A program made the position numbers and the translations under genes. Of a stretch of DNA of 64,000 bases, positions 1-6,949 are shown piece after piece; the stretch's first letter is position 1, and each line of letters starts with the position of its first letter. The notes beneath the pieces are model-generated. The model was not told the origin of the DNA and did no database searches. It saw only the letters and a program-made list of their open reading frames with translations. This DNA is from Microtetraspora fusca (GTDB taxonomy: Bacteria > Actinomycetota > Actinomycetes > Streptosporangiales > Streptosporangiaceae). The stretch is taken from positions 1-64,000 of the forward strand of contig NZ_BBYK01000065.1 in assembly GCF_001570365.1 (NCBI RefSeq), in the 5' to 3' direction.

Positions 1-172
1 GTTGTCGATCACCACCTTCTCCGGCGACCCCCATAAGGCGGCCATGACACTGATGACCTCTGCGCTGTGCCCTTAGAGGGCGTCAAAAGCCGAGGTTAGG
101 GGCGGTTGGAAATCTAAGCCCGTTTTTTGCGGTGAAGGCGGCCGGCCGTGATGCGCTTGGCCACTGTCGCGT

Positions 173-207
173 AGACCCGGGTCATCCGGCAGACCCGGGT
201 CATCCGG
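173..207. repeat. 17-bp tandem direct repeat
   Basis: Two copies of AGACCCGGGTCATCCGG at 173-189 and 191-207, separated by one base. They sit directly before the fucosidase-like fragment. They may mark an old recombination junction, but this is only inference. Confidence 0.8.
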
Positions 208-208
208 G

Positions 209-433
209 GTGACGGTGGCCAAGAAGTCGTTCACCGCGGCACGCGACGCCGACGGGCTCAAGGCGGGCTTCTACTACTCGCTGTACGAGTGGTACACCCC
301 CTCCTACACCGGAGGGCCGGAGATCAACCCCTACACAGGGGCGGGGGTGCCGTACACCGGGGCGCCGCAGGTCGGCGACTACGTCAAGGACTACATGCTC
401 CCGCAGATGCGGGGCCCCATCGACGGCCACGAC
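209..433 (+). pseudogene. alpha-L-fucosidase (GH29) internal fragment
   Basis: About 75 codons in frame from a GTG at 209 encode an AARDADGLKAGFYYSLYEWY stretch, then NPYTGAGVPYTGAP and a YVKDYMLPQMRGPID stretch. These match the conserved region of GH29 alpha-L-fucosidases that precedes the catalytic-Asp segment. Intact GH29 enzymes are about 400-500 residues. Here both the N-terminal part and everything after the PQMR motif are missing, and the reading frame runs on as an antisense shadow of the neighbouring gene. The homology stops almost exactly at the 3' end of the minus-strand gene that ends at 434. This is therefore a gene remnant, not a functional enzyme. Family assignment is from motif recall. 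Confidence 0.7.
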
Positions 434-1144
434 CTAGGCGAGGCAGCGCAGGGCGGAGACGAGCTCCGGGTCCAGCGGATGCCCGGCGGGCAGCCGGCCG
501 ACCGTCGCGTCGACGAAATCCGCGTACGGCAGGCGCGCGGCGGCGTCGTCCGCGCGGACGTCCACGTGGCCGTCGGAGAGCTCGGCCCGCGCCTCGGACC
601 CCTGCTCGTCGAGCACGAAGAGCCCGAACCGGACCCGCCACAGCATGCGCGCCCCGGCCTCCTCCTCGGAGACCGGGGCGCCCACGTCGTCGCCGTGTGT
701 GGCGTACTCAGAGTCGTAGTGGAAGGTCTGCAGGCCCACGGGGTACGGCCCCGCGGCGGTGGTCAGCGTCGCGTCGCGGCCGAGCGCCCGCATCCGCTCG
801 CGCGTCTCGGCGTTCTTACCGCGCCACTCCGCCAGCACGTCCGCGACCGGCCGGTCGCGGCGTTGCTCCACGCACCACTCGTTGAAGCCGTTGTAGCCTC
901 CGCCGACGCCCTCGCGCTCCATCATCGCGAAGAGCCGGTCGAGGTCCCCGTCCAGGCAGGCGTGGTTGTAGAGCTCCTCCCCGGCGAGGTGCCCGAGGAC
1001 ATCCCGTACGGACCAGCCCGCGCACCGGGACGGTCTGCGCCATCCCTCGTCGTCGAGCGAAGAGAAGAAGCGGTCCAGCCGGGCGGCCTCGGCGTCGAAG
1101 ATGTCGAACGGGTCGAGATCCCGCAGCGGGTCGGTGGTGGTCAT
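434..1144 (-). CDS. DinB-like/maleylpyruvate isomerase-type mycothiol-dependent protein
   Basis: 236 aa. The N-terminal half has the WSVRDVLGHLAGEELYNHACLDGD region typical of the DinB/MDMPI fold (TIGR03083-type actinobacterial proteins), whose three His/Asp ligands bind a metal and which act as thiol transferases or isomerases with mycothiol. The actual reaction is not readable from sequence. The ATG at 1144 is preferred over an upstream in-frame ATG at 1180 because homology begins at MTTTDPLRD and because a GGGTAG box (complement of 1155-1160) lies only 10 nt upstream, as at other genes here. No good Shine-Dalgarno sequence is visible, so it may be leaderless. It is convergent with the fucosidase remnant. 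Confidence 0.75.
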   Translation of the reverse strand: MTTTDPLRDLDPFDIFDAEAARLDRFFSSLDDEGWRRPSRCAGWSVRDVLGHLAGEELYNHACLDGDLDRLFAMMEREGVGGGYNGFNEWCVEQRRDRPVADVLAEWRGKNAETRERMRALGRDATLTTAAGPYPVGLQTFHYDSEYATHGDDVGAPVSEEEAGARMLWRVRFGLFVLDEQGSEARAELSDGHVDVRADDAAARLPYADFVDATVGRLPAGHPLDPELVSALRCLA

Positions 1145-1293
1145 GCGACACGACCTACCCGCCGGCCCGCTGGATCTCACCGCTGTCCCGGCGCCGGGGC
1201 GCTCCCCGTGCCCGCGTTCCCGGCTGGTGGTCGTCGGACGACCGATCGGTTTTCCGGGCGGGGCCGTACGGGTGAGCGCCCTCGGCGGACCCG

Positions 1294-1761
1294 TCAGCGG
1301 GGGTGGGTGTGGGTCTCAGCGCCGAACCGCGGCGTGTACCGCTTGGCGGCGGTCATGCCGGTCGACATGTTCGCGAGCCCCAGCAGCAGGATGATCGCGC
1401 CCACCACCACGTTGCTGATGATGACACCGAGACGGTTGTTCGGGCCGCTGATCACCCACGGAGAGATGATCGTCCACACCCCGACGACGGGGGCGACCCA
1501 GGCCAGGCCGTAGGTCCGGCCGTAGGCCGAGCTGTAGCCCAGCGCCAGGAGCGCGACCAGGATCCCCGTGATCAGGTTGTTGACCGTGATGTTCGGGAGG
1601 GTCCTGAAGCCGACGATCCAGGGTGACACCGCCAGGTATATCCCGGCGAGCAGCGTGAGCCCGTCCGTCAGCTGGGCCGTGGGATTCGCGGCGGCTGCCT
1701 CGTACCGGGCACGCATCTGCATGATGTCAGGATGCTGCCCGATGTCCGTGCTGTGCGACAT
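1294..1761 (-). CDS. SPW repeat membrane protein
   Basis: 155 aa. Two copies of the SPW motif are visible (SPWIVGF and SPWVISG), each beside a hydrophobic helix. This is the signature of the SPW-repeat family of small membrane proteins, whose function is unknown. About four transmembrane segments are expected. The start at 1761 follows a strong GGAGGGG (complement of 1771-1777) at 9 nt. The 12-codon extension to 1794 lacks such a site. It sits at the edge of a block of small stress-type proteins. Confidence 0.85.
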   Translation of the reverse strand: MSHSTDIGQHPDIMQMRARYEAAAANPTAQLTDGLTLLAGIYLAVSPWIVGFRTLPNITVNNLITGILVALLALGYSSAYGRTYGLAWVAPVVGVWTIISPWVISGPNNRLGVIISNVVVGAIILLLGLANMSTGMTAAKRYTPRFGAETHTHPR

Positions 1762-1978
1762 GTTGCGCACCCCCTCCGGGGATGAGACGAACACCTTCCA
1801 TTCTATGTCCGCTACTTCCCCCTAATTCCGATTTATGCATTTACGTCCGAGTGAGGTTGGCCAGGATTTCCGGCGCGGCCGCATCGAGGGCGTACATCGG
1901 GCCCGACGCCACCCGACCGGCGTCCCGAAGAGGGGAGATCTGGGAGAAGCGGGACGCCGCGGCCGGTCGGCCCAATTC

Positions 1979-2008
1979 TTGACGCCGTTAATTAATATCG
2001 CCTAGCGT
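1979..2008 (+). promoter_or_regulatory. sigma70-type promoter and AT-rich operator of the ROK gene
   Basis: TTGACG (1979-1984), 18 nt, TAGCGT (2003-2008), with the ATG of the ROK gene at 2016, where transcription should start. There is no Shine-Dalgarno, so the gene looks leaderless. The spacer holds the AT-rich palindrome TTAATTAA (1988-1995), unusual in this GC-rich window and a natural candidate for autoregulation by the ROK protein (inference). Confidence 0.45.
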
Positions 2009-2015
2009 ACACGAT

Positions 2016-3185
2016 ATGTCACACAGCGCTCCTTTCGCCTGGTCGCCCGTGGGCGGTCCGGCGGCGGCCGCCGTGCTCGGGGTGGTGCTGACCCGGGGGC
2101 CGATATCGCGCGTGGGCATCGCGCGCCTGACGGGGCTGTCGTCGGCGGCGGTCACCAAGGCGGCCCGCCCGCTCATCGAGGCGGGCTACCTGGTGGAGTT
2201 GCCCGGCGTGGAGCACGCGGCGTCCGGGGTGGGGCGTCCGGCCAGCCCGCTCGCGGTCTGCGCGGACCGGGAGTTCTTCGCCGGGGTGCGGATCTCCGGC
2301 GACGAGTTGGTCGGCGTGGTGACCGACCTGTGCGCGCAGATCAGAAACACGGCCCGCCGCCCGCTTGGGGGCCACGGCGTGCCGGTGGTCGAGGAGGTCG
2401 CCGCACTGGTCGGCGAGCTCCTCGGCGCGTCCGAGGAGTACCGCGCCCGCACCCGCCGCCTCGGAGTCTCCGTTTCCGGGGACGCCGGGCCGGTGCCCGA
2501 AGCGCTCCTCGCCGGTGCCACCGGCCTCGACGTCACGCTGGAGAACGGGGTCAGGGCGCTGACCGTGGCCGAGCAGTGGTTCGGGGAGGGCGTGGGCGCC
2601 TCGCCGTTCGCGCTGGTCACGCTAGGCGCCGAGGTGGGTTGCGGCCTCGTCGTGGACGGGCGCCTCGTCACCGGCGCGTACGGCGTGGCGGGGGAGATCG
2701 GACACCTGCCGGTCGCCGACGGCGGCCCGCGCTGCCGCTGCGGCGGTCGGGGGTGCCTGGCGGCGTACGCGTCCAGGGAGGCGATCACCGCGGCCTGCCG
2801 CGCGGTCACGGGACGGGACGTGACGCCGGAGGCGGCGGCCGCGCTGGCACGCGCGGGTGACGAGGAGGTCCGTGCCGTGTTCGCGCGGGCGGGCCGGGCC
2901 GTCGGGCTCGCCCTGGCCGCCGTCGTCAACCTGGTCGGCCCGGAGCGGATCGTGGTGGCGGGGGACGAGGCGGCCGCCTGCGACCTGCTGGAGCACCAGA
3001 TCAGGGAGACGCTGGCCGCCCGGGCGTACGGCGGGGCGTCCCAGTGCCCGCTCGTCCTGCGCCCCCTGCGTCCGGAGGGGTGGGCGCGGGGCGCCGCAGT
3101 CGTGGCCCTGCGCGGGCTGTTCCCGGATGGCCCGATCGACGGCCGCTGGAACGGCCGGCGGTCGTCGTTTCCTTTCTTTCGTTAG
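2016..3185 (+). CDS. ROK-family transcriptional regulator
   Basis: 389 aa. An N-terminal winged helix-turn-helix (about 20-80: ISRVGIARLTGLSSAAVTKAARPLIEAGYL) is fused to a ROK sugar-kinase-like domain. The latter carries the GEIGHLPV stretch and the Cys-rich zinc signature CRCGGRGCLAAYAS around residues 240-255. Family members (XylR/NagC/Mlc type) are repressors that respond to sugars. The glucokinase-type catalytic D of EIGH-containing enzymes is not evident, consistent with a regulator. No catabolic operon adjoins it. The nearest sugar-related sequence is the fucosidase remnant to the left, so its target may have been lost. Confidence 0.88.
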   Translation: MSHSAPFAWSPVGGPAAAAVLGVVLTRGPISRVGIARLTGLSSAAVTKAARPLIEAGYLVELPGVEHAASGVGRPASPLAVCADREFFAGVRISGDELVGVVTDLCAQIRNTARRPLGGHGVPVVEEVAALVGELLGASEEYRARTRRLGVSVSGDAGPVPEALLAGATGLDVTLENGVRALTVAEQWFGEGVGASPFALVTLGAEVGCGLVVDGRLVTGAYGVAGEIGHLPVADGGPRCRCGGRGCLAAYASREAITAACRAVTGRDVTPEAAAALARAGDEEVRAVFARAGRAVGLALAAVVNLVGPERIVVAGDEAAACDLLEHQIRETLAARAYGGASQCPLVLRPLRPEGWARGAAVVALRGLFPDGPIDGRWNGRRSSFPFFR

Positions 3186-3416
3186 TTAATTCGGTCGCGG
3201 CGTTTCAGCTAATTTCAGTCGGCGACGCCGTCACCGAGAGGTGGGGGGTCCGGCGTTCGTCGTGTCGTCGGTCGGCGTTCTCGACACTCCCATCAGTGGA
3301 AATGGCTGCTCTTCCCGGTCCGGTGAGGGATTCCCTGTATTTCCTAGGGTGATTTAACTATGCCGACCTCGCGGTTATCGATTCACGCCGCCGGAAGGCC
3401 GCCGTATCGTGGTTCA

Positions 3417-3430
3417 TGGGAGCGCTCCCA
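3417..3430. promoter_or_regulatory. perfect CebR-type palindromic operator
   Basis: TGGGAGCGCTCCCA, a perfect 14-bp palindrome identical to the cellobiose-responsive CebR (LacI family) box known from Streptomyces. It lies 4 nt before the TAAGGAGG ribosome site of the RsbW-like gene, so a bound repressor would block that gene. No LacI-family gene is in this window. Confidence 0.7.
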
Positions 3431-3447
3431 CGACTAAGGAGGCGCAA

Positions 3448-4041
3448 GTGGTTCTTCCCATCGCCAAGGAGCCGCCGGAGGCGTCGACGCGCACGGCGGA
3501 GTGCCTGCTGCCCGCGACGGGCGCCGGTGTGGCCGCCGCCCGCGCGCTCGTCCGCCGCGAGCTCCCCTCGTGGGGCGCGGAGGCGCTGGTCGACGACTGC
3601 GTGCTCGTCGTCGGCGAGCTGGCCGCCAACGTCGTACGGCACGGCGGGGCCGCGTTCACCCTCCGCCTCGCCGGCGACGGCGCCGGGATCCGCGGCGAGA
3701 TCTTCGATCCGGGGGAGGGCGTGCCCCGGCCACGGCTTTCCGGTCCCGACGCGACCGGCGGGCGGGGGCTGCTCATCGTCGGCGCGCTCACCGACGAGTG
3801 GGGCGTGCGGCCGGGCCGCTACGGCAAGAGCGTGTGGTTCGTCGTCGGCGGTGCCCGGCGGGACCCGGACCACCCGGACCACCCGGACTACTCGGACCAC
3901 CCGGACTACTCGGATTACTCGGACTACTCGGCCCGCCCGGACCGCTTCATCTTCGCGAACCGGGCCAGCGCCCGCGCCGCGATCTCCTCCGGCGCCTGCC
4001 GGGAGCTGTCCGCGGTCAGATCGGCCACCTCGCTGAAGTAG
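3448..4041 (+). CDS. RsbW-like ATP-binding (HATPase_c_2) protein with a repeat tail
   Basis: 197 aa. The GHKL ATPase fold of anti-sigma/SpoIIAB-RsbW kinases is visible: an N-box in DDCVLVVGELAANVVRHG (about 50-67), G1-like IFDPGEGVPRP, and G2-like GGRGLLIVGALTDEWGV. These proteins bind ATP and usually phosphorylate an anti-anti-sigma factor or hold a sigma factor. The GTG at 3448 has an excellent TAAGGAGG at 5 nt and is preferred to the upstream ATG at 3409. After about residue 140 the protein becomes a tandem DHP/DYS repeat and then 30-odd residues that are simply antisense of the convergent kinase gene. The original C-terminus was probably lost, and the last ~35 residues are unlikely to be native. 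It may be regulated by a CebR-like repressor. Confidence 0.82.
   Translation: MVLPIAKEPPEASTRTAECLLPATGAGVAAARALVRRELPSWGAEALVDDCVLVVGELAANVVRHGGAAFTLRLAGDGAGIRGEIFDPGEGVPRPRLSGPDATGGRGLLIVGALTDEWGVRPGRYGKSVWFVVGGARRDPDHPDHPDYSDHPDYSDYSDYSARPDRFIFANRASARAAISSGACRELSAVRSATSLK
3868..3930 (+). repeat. 9-bp tandem repeat, 7 units, in coding sequence
   Basis: Seven in-frame units of GACCACCCG or GACTACTCG (one GATTACTCG), encoding DHP-DHP-DYS-DHP-DYS-DYS-DYS. The array bridges the 3' ends of two convergent genes, and its last unit supplies the stop codon of the kinase on the other strand. Confidence 0.9.
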
Positions 4042-4457
4042 GCCAGCCGCCGTTTCCGCCGCTCGGTCAGCGCCTCCGCCGGCTCGCGGGCGAAGCGCGG
4101 CCGGTGCGTCCCCCGGAGCCTCCGCTCCGCGAGGACCGCGGGCGGAGCGTCCAGGAACACCACGAACGCCTGGCCCAGCGCCCGTCTCGCCGACGCGTCC
4201 TCGACGGCGCTCGCCGCCGCCGCGATCACCACGGACGGGTCCCCGGCGAGCGCCTCCAGCAGCAGGGACGCCTCGCGGGCGTGCAGCTCCGCCGCCCCGA
4301 GATCGGCCGCGATGTCCGCCGCCGTCATGCCGTACCGCTCCAGCAACTCGTCGTCGCTGTCGCGCAGCGGCCGGCCGAGCGCGTCGGCCAGCAGCCGGGC
4401 GACCGTGCTCTTTCCGGCCCCCATGAGGCCGGTCACGACGATCGGGACGTCGGTCAC
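3924..4457 (-). CDS. shikimate kinase-like P-loop kinase
   Basis: 177 aa. Walker A GLMGAGKST is near residue 10, followed by the layout typical of shikimate/gluconate kinases: DSDDELLERYGMTAADIAADLG (compare DTDxxIExxxGxSIxEIF) and an LID-region RLRGTHRPRF. The substrate cannot be fixed. True AroK normally sits with aroB/aroC, which are absent here, so a small-molecule kinase of this superfamily is the safer call. The GTG at 4457 is chosen because GGAGGGAGG lies just upstream, and the longer ORF to 4574 lacks a site. The 3' end overlaps the RsbW-like gene by 118 bp on the opposite strand. Confidence 0.72.
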   Translation of the reverse strand: MTDVPIVVTGLMGAGKSTVARLLADALGRPLRDSDDELLERYGMTAADIAADLGAAELHAREASLLLEALAGDPSVVIAAAASAVEDASARRALGQAFVVFLDAPPAVLAERRLRGTHRPRFAREPAEALTERRKRRLAYFSEVADLTADSSRQAPEEIAARALARFAKMKRSGRAE

Positions 4458-4576
4458 GGGGATCCTCCCTCCGCCTCGCGGCTCCGCGCGGGGCCGATGT
4501 TTGGGAGCCGTCGGGTGGATAGGGCTAATCCGTAGGAAGGCGATCCGCCAGAGTCCGAGAGAGGAGAGCCGCACGA

Positions 4577-4974
4577 ATGCCAGGCCGCGAGGAACTCCCG
4601 TCCACCCTGGAGCGCTCGCCGAAGGAGGCGCAGGAGACGTGGATCAAGGCCCACGACTCCGCCGTCGAGACGTACGGCGAGGGGCAGCGGGCGCACCGGA
4701 CCGCGTACTCCGCGCTGAAGCACTCCTTCGAGAAGGTGGGGGACCACTGGGAGAAGAAGGGAAAGCGGGGACCGTCGGACACGCAGGCGCGCAAGAGCAC
4801 GCCCAAGCCCGGCAAGACCGCCGGGGGAGTGAACGCCTCCGCTTCCAAGCACCACCTCTACGAGACCGCCACCCGCCTGGACGTCAAGGGCCGATCCAAG
4901 ATGTCCAAGGATGAGCTGGTCGACGCGATCGAGAAGGCCAACCGCCGGGCGACCGCGCGGGCGCGACAACGCTG
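4577..4974 (+). CDS. ChaB-family protein with Rho-N-like C-terminus
   Basis: 132 aa. The N-terminal 60 residues (ELPSTLERSPKEAQETWIKAHDSAVETYG ... YSALKHSFEKVGDHWEKKG) match the ChaB fold, named from the E. coli chaAB cation-transport region. A charged linker leads to a C-terminal segment LYETATRLDVKGRSKMSKDELVDAIEKANRR that resembles the Rho N-terminal/SAP-like nucleic-acid-binding motif. This ChaB plus Rho-N architecture is common in actinomycetes, where the role is unknown. A GAGAGGAGAG ribosome site precedes the ATG. A weak GTTT-N14-GGATAG (4499-4522) lies upstream. Confidence 0.85.
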
Positions 4975-5062
4975 AGCGCGCCGGCGGGCGGCACGCGGGA
5001 GCCCGGGCGGAGCGTTCCGCCCGGGCTCCCGCGCGGCCGTGCCCGACCCCGGGCGCGGCCGG

Positions 5063-5353
5063 TCACCCTCTCGACCGCGGGCCCACGCCGAGCCGGCGCT
5101 GGCGGCGCAGGGCGAAGAAGATGTCGACGGCCACGATGGCGGCGAGGACGCCCGCCGCGGCGAGCACCCACCACACCCGGGTCAGCGCGCCGGTGAGGGC
5201 GACGCCGAAGCACAGCACCAGGAGGAAAGCGCCGATCAGGATGTGGATGACGTCACGCGGAGTCGCGGGGACGCGGGGGATCCCCTTCTCGGACTCCTGT
5301 TCGGGCGTGGAGCGGGGTTCCTGCGGATAGCTACGGGGTGGTTCCTCGGACAT
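5063..5353 (-). CDS. small two-helix membrane protein, unknown function
   Basis: 96 aa. A polar, Pro/Glu-rich N-terminus of about 35 residues is followed by two hydrophobic helices (VIHILIGAFLLVLCFGVALTG and WWVLAAAGVLAAIVAVDIFF) and a short basic tail. I do not recognise a named family. It begins about 10 nt after the hldE stop codon on the same strand, so it is probably co-transcribed. The ATG at 5353 has GGTGGG upstream. A GTG at 5362 would add three residues. Confidence 0.65.
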   Translation of the reverse strand: MSEEPPRSYPQEPRSTPEQESEKGIPRVPATPRDVIHILIGAFLLVLCFGVALTGALTRVWWVLAAAGVLAAIVAVDIFFALRRQRRLGVGPRSRG

Positions 5354-5362
5354 GCGGCCCAC

Positions 5363-6781
5363 CTACCCCCGGATCCGGTTGACTATCGCCGTCGTCGACC
5401 GGTCCTGGACGTAGCCGAGCACCCGGACCTCGCCGCCCAGCTCCCTGACCAGCGGCGCCTCGGGCAGCAGGTCCGGGTGGTAGTCGCCGCCCTTCACGTA
5501 CACGTCCGGGCGGACCAGCCGCAGCAGTTCCTCGGGCGTGTCGCCGTCGAAGACGGTGATGTAGTGGACGCAGCCGAGCGCGGCGAGCACCGCCACCCGG
5601 TCCTCGCAGGCGTTGATCGGCCGATCCGGCCCCTTCAGTCGGGCCACGGAGTCGTCGCCGTTGACGGCTACGACCAGCACGTCGCCGAGCCGCGCCGCCT
5701 CCTCCAGACAGGCCACGTGCCCCCGGTGCAGCACGTCGAAGCAGCCGTTGGTGAAGACGATCCGCCGGCCGAGCGCCCGCTCCTCGGCGATCAGCTCGGC
5801 GAGCCGCTGAGCGGGCACCGCGCCTCCGTGCCGCAGGACGCGGAGCAGGTCGTCCCGGTCGCAGACCGCCGTTCCGGGACGGCGCACCACGACGCCGGCC
5901 GCGGCCTGCGCGAGGTCCGCGGCGTTCTCCTCGCCCGCCCCCGCGGCGAGGGCGAGGGCGAACGTCGCGGTGAAGGTGTCGCCTGCGCCGGTGCTCATCT
6001 GGTCCGGCGCCGGAGTGGCATGGGTCCGGTACGGCTCCCGCCCCCTCCGGTGCAGCAGCGCGCCCTCCCCGTCGAGCGTGGTGACGACCCGCTCGGCCCC
6101 GGTCTCGTCCAGCAGGCGTTGGGAGCGGGCGACGAGGAAGGAGACGCGGTCCCCCTCCCGCCCCGGCTCGCCCAGCAGCCGCAGCACCTCGCGGAAGTTG
6201 GGCAGCACGGCGGCGGGGCGGCACTCGCGCCAGGGGCCCACCTCGTGCGCGTCGACCACGAGGTCGAGCCGGGCGTCGCGCAGCGCCCGCCGTACGGTCT
6301 CGGTGCAGACGCCCGCGCCGTAGTCGCAGACGACGACCACATCGGCGGCGGGCGCCAGTTCGCGGATGCGCTCGACGAGCTCGCGCTCCGCGCTCTCGGG
6401 GATGGGGGACCTGTCCTCCTCGTCGTAGCGGGCGACGATCTGGCTTCCGGTCACGAGGCGACGCTTGACCGCGGTCCGCCGGCTCCGGCAGATCGTCAGC
6501 CCGTCCACGTCGTGGCTCATCAGGGACGCGTTGAGGGTGGCGCCGGCCGGGTCGGCGCCGGTGACGCCGAGCACGTGGACACGGGCGCCGAGGGCGGCCA
6601 GGTTCATGGCGGCGTTCGCCGCGCCGCCCGGTTGGTCGTCGATCCCCTCCAGGGTGACGACGGGCACCGGCGCCTCCTGGGCCATCCGGGTGCTGCTTCC
6701 CCGGAGCCAGGAGTCGAGCATGACGTCTCCGACCACCACGGCGGTCAGATCACCGAATCGGGCCACGATGTCTTCCGTCAT
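5363..6781 (-). CDS. hldE: bifunctional heptose-7-phosphate kinase/heptose-1-phosphate adenylyltransferase
   Basis: 472 aa, the full length of HldE (RfaE). The N-terminal PfkB/ribokinase domain (1-~310) has GDVMLDSWLRG, PGGAANAAMNLAALG and the catalytic anion-hole motif STGAGDTFTATFALA. The C-terminal cytidylyltransferase-like domain (~335-472) has TNGCFDVLHRGHVACLEEA with the HxGH motif and KGGDYHPD. It would phosphorylate heptose-7-phosphate at C1 and later transfer AMP to give ADP-heptose. In Gram-negatives this feeds LPS. In this actinomycete it must serve another glycan or metabolite, and the divergent GT9 gene is the likely user. No gmhA, gmhB or hldD is in the window. A SigB-like promoter lies 9 nt upstream, so it may be leaderless. 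Confidence 0.9.
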   Translation of the reverse strand: MTEDIVARFGDLTAVVVGDVMLDSWLRGSSTRMAQEAPVPVVTLEGIDDQPGGAANAAMNLAALGARVHVLGVTGADPAGATLNASLMSHDVDGLTICRSRRTAVKRRLVTGSQIVARYDEEDRSPIPESAERELVERIRELAPAADVVVVCDYGAGVCTETVRRALRDARLDLVVDAHEVGPWRECRPAAVLPNFREVLRLLGEPGREGDRVSFLVARSQRLLDETGAERVVTTLDGEGALLHRRGREPYRTHATPAPDQMSTGAGDTFTATFALALAAGAGEENAADLAQAAAGVVVRRPGTAVCDRDDLLRVLRHGGAVPAQRLAELIAEERALGRRIVFTNGCFDVLHRGHVACLEEAARLGDVLVVAVNGDDSVARLKGPDRPINACEDRVAVLAALGCVHYITVFDGDTPEELLRLVRPDVYVKGGDYHPDLLPEAPLVRELGGEVRVLGYVQDRSTTAIVNRIRG

Positions 6782-6790
6782 GAGAAGCGG

Positions 6791-6815
6791 CTACCCAGCG
6801 GAAAGGAGTGAAAAC
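6791..6815 (-). promoter_or_regulatory. SigB-like promoter of hldE
   Basis: On the minus strand: GTTT (6815-6812), 15 nt, GGGTAG (6796-6791), then 9 nt to the hldE ATG. Confidence 0.6.
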
Positions 6816-6852
6816 AGCGCGAAACCGGGGCGAAACGCGCGGCAGGTGGCGG

Positions 6853-6877
6853 GTTTGCCGGAACGCGCTCCGGGTAG
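6853..6877 (+). promoter_or_regulatory. SigB-like promoter of the GT9 gene
   Basis: GTTT (6853-6856), 15 nt, GGGTAG (6872-6877), about 72 nt before the ATG at 6950. It has the same spacing as the divergent hldE promoter. Confidence 0.6.
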
Positions 6878-6949
6878 CCGCGTCCACGTGTCCCAGCCCC
6901 TACCGGAAACAGGCGTGGCCGACGTCGGGTCCCGCGATCGCGTGACGCC

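Noticed and set aside
1-75. Possible end or start of a gene at the left edge (plus-strand tail TTFSGDPHKAAMTLMTSALCP with a stop, or a minus-strand start MAALWGSPEKVVIDN).
   Set aside because: Both frames are plausible, and 75 bp is too short to choose between them or recognise a family.
3924-4457. Gluconokinase or AroK.
   Set aside because: Motifs fit the superfamily, but no gluconate or aromatic-pathway neighbours support a specific substrate.
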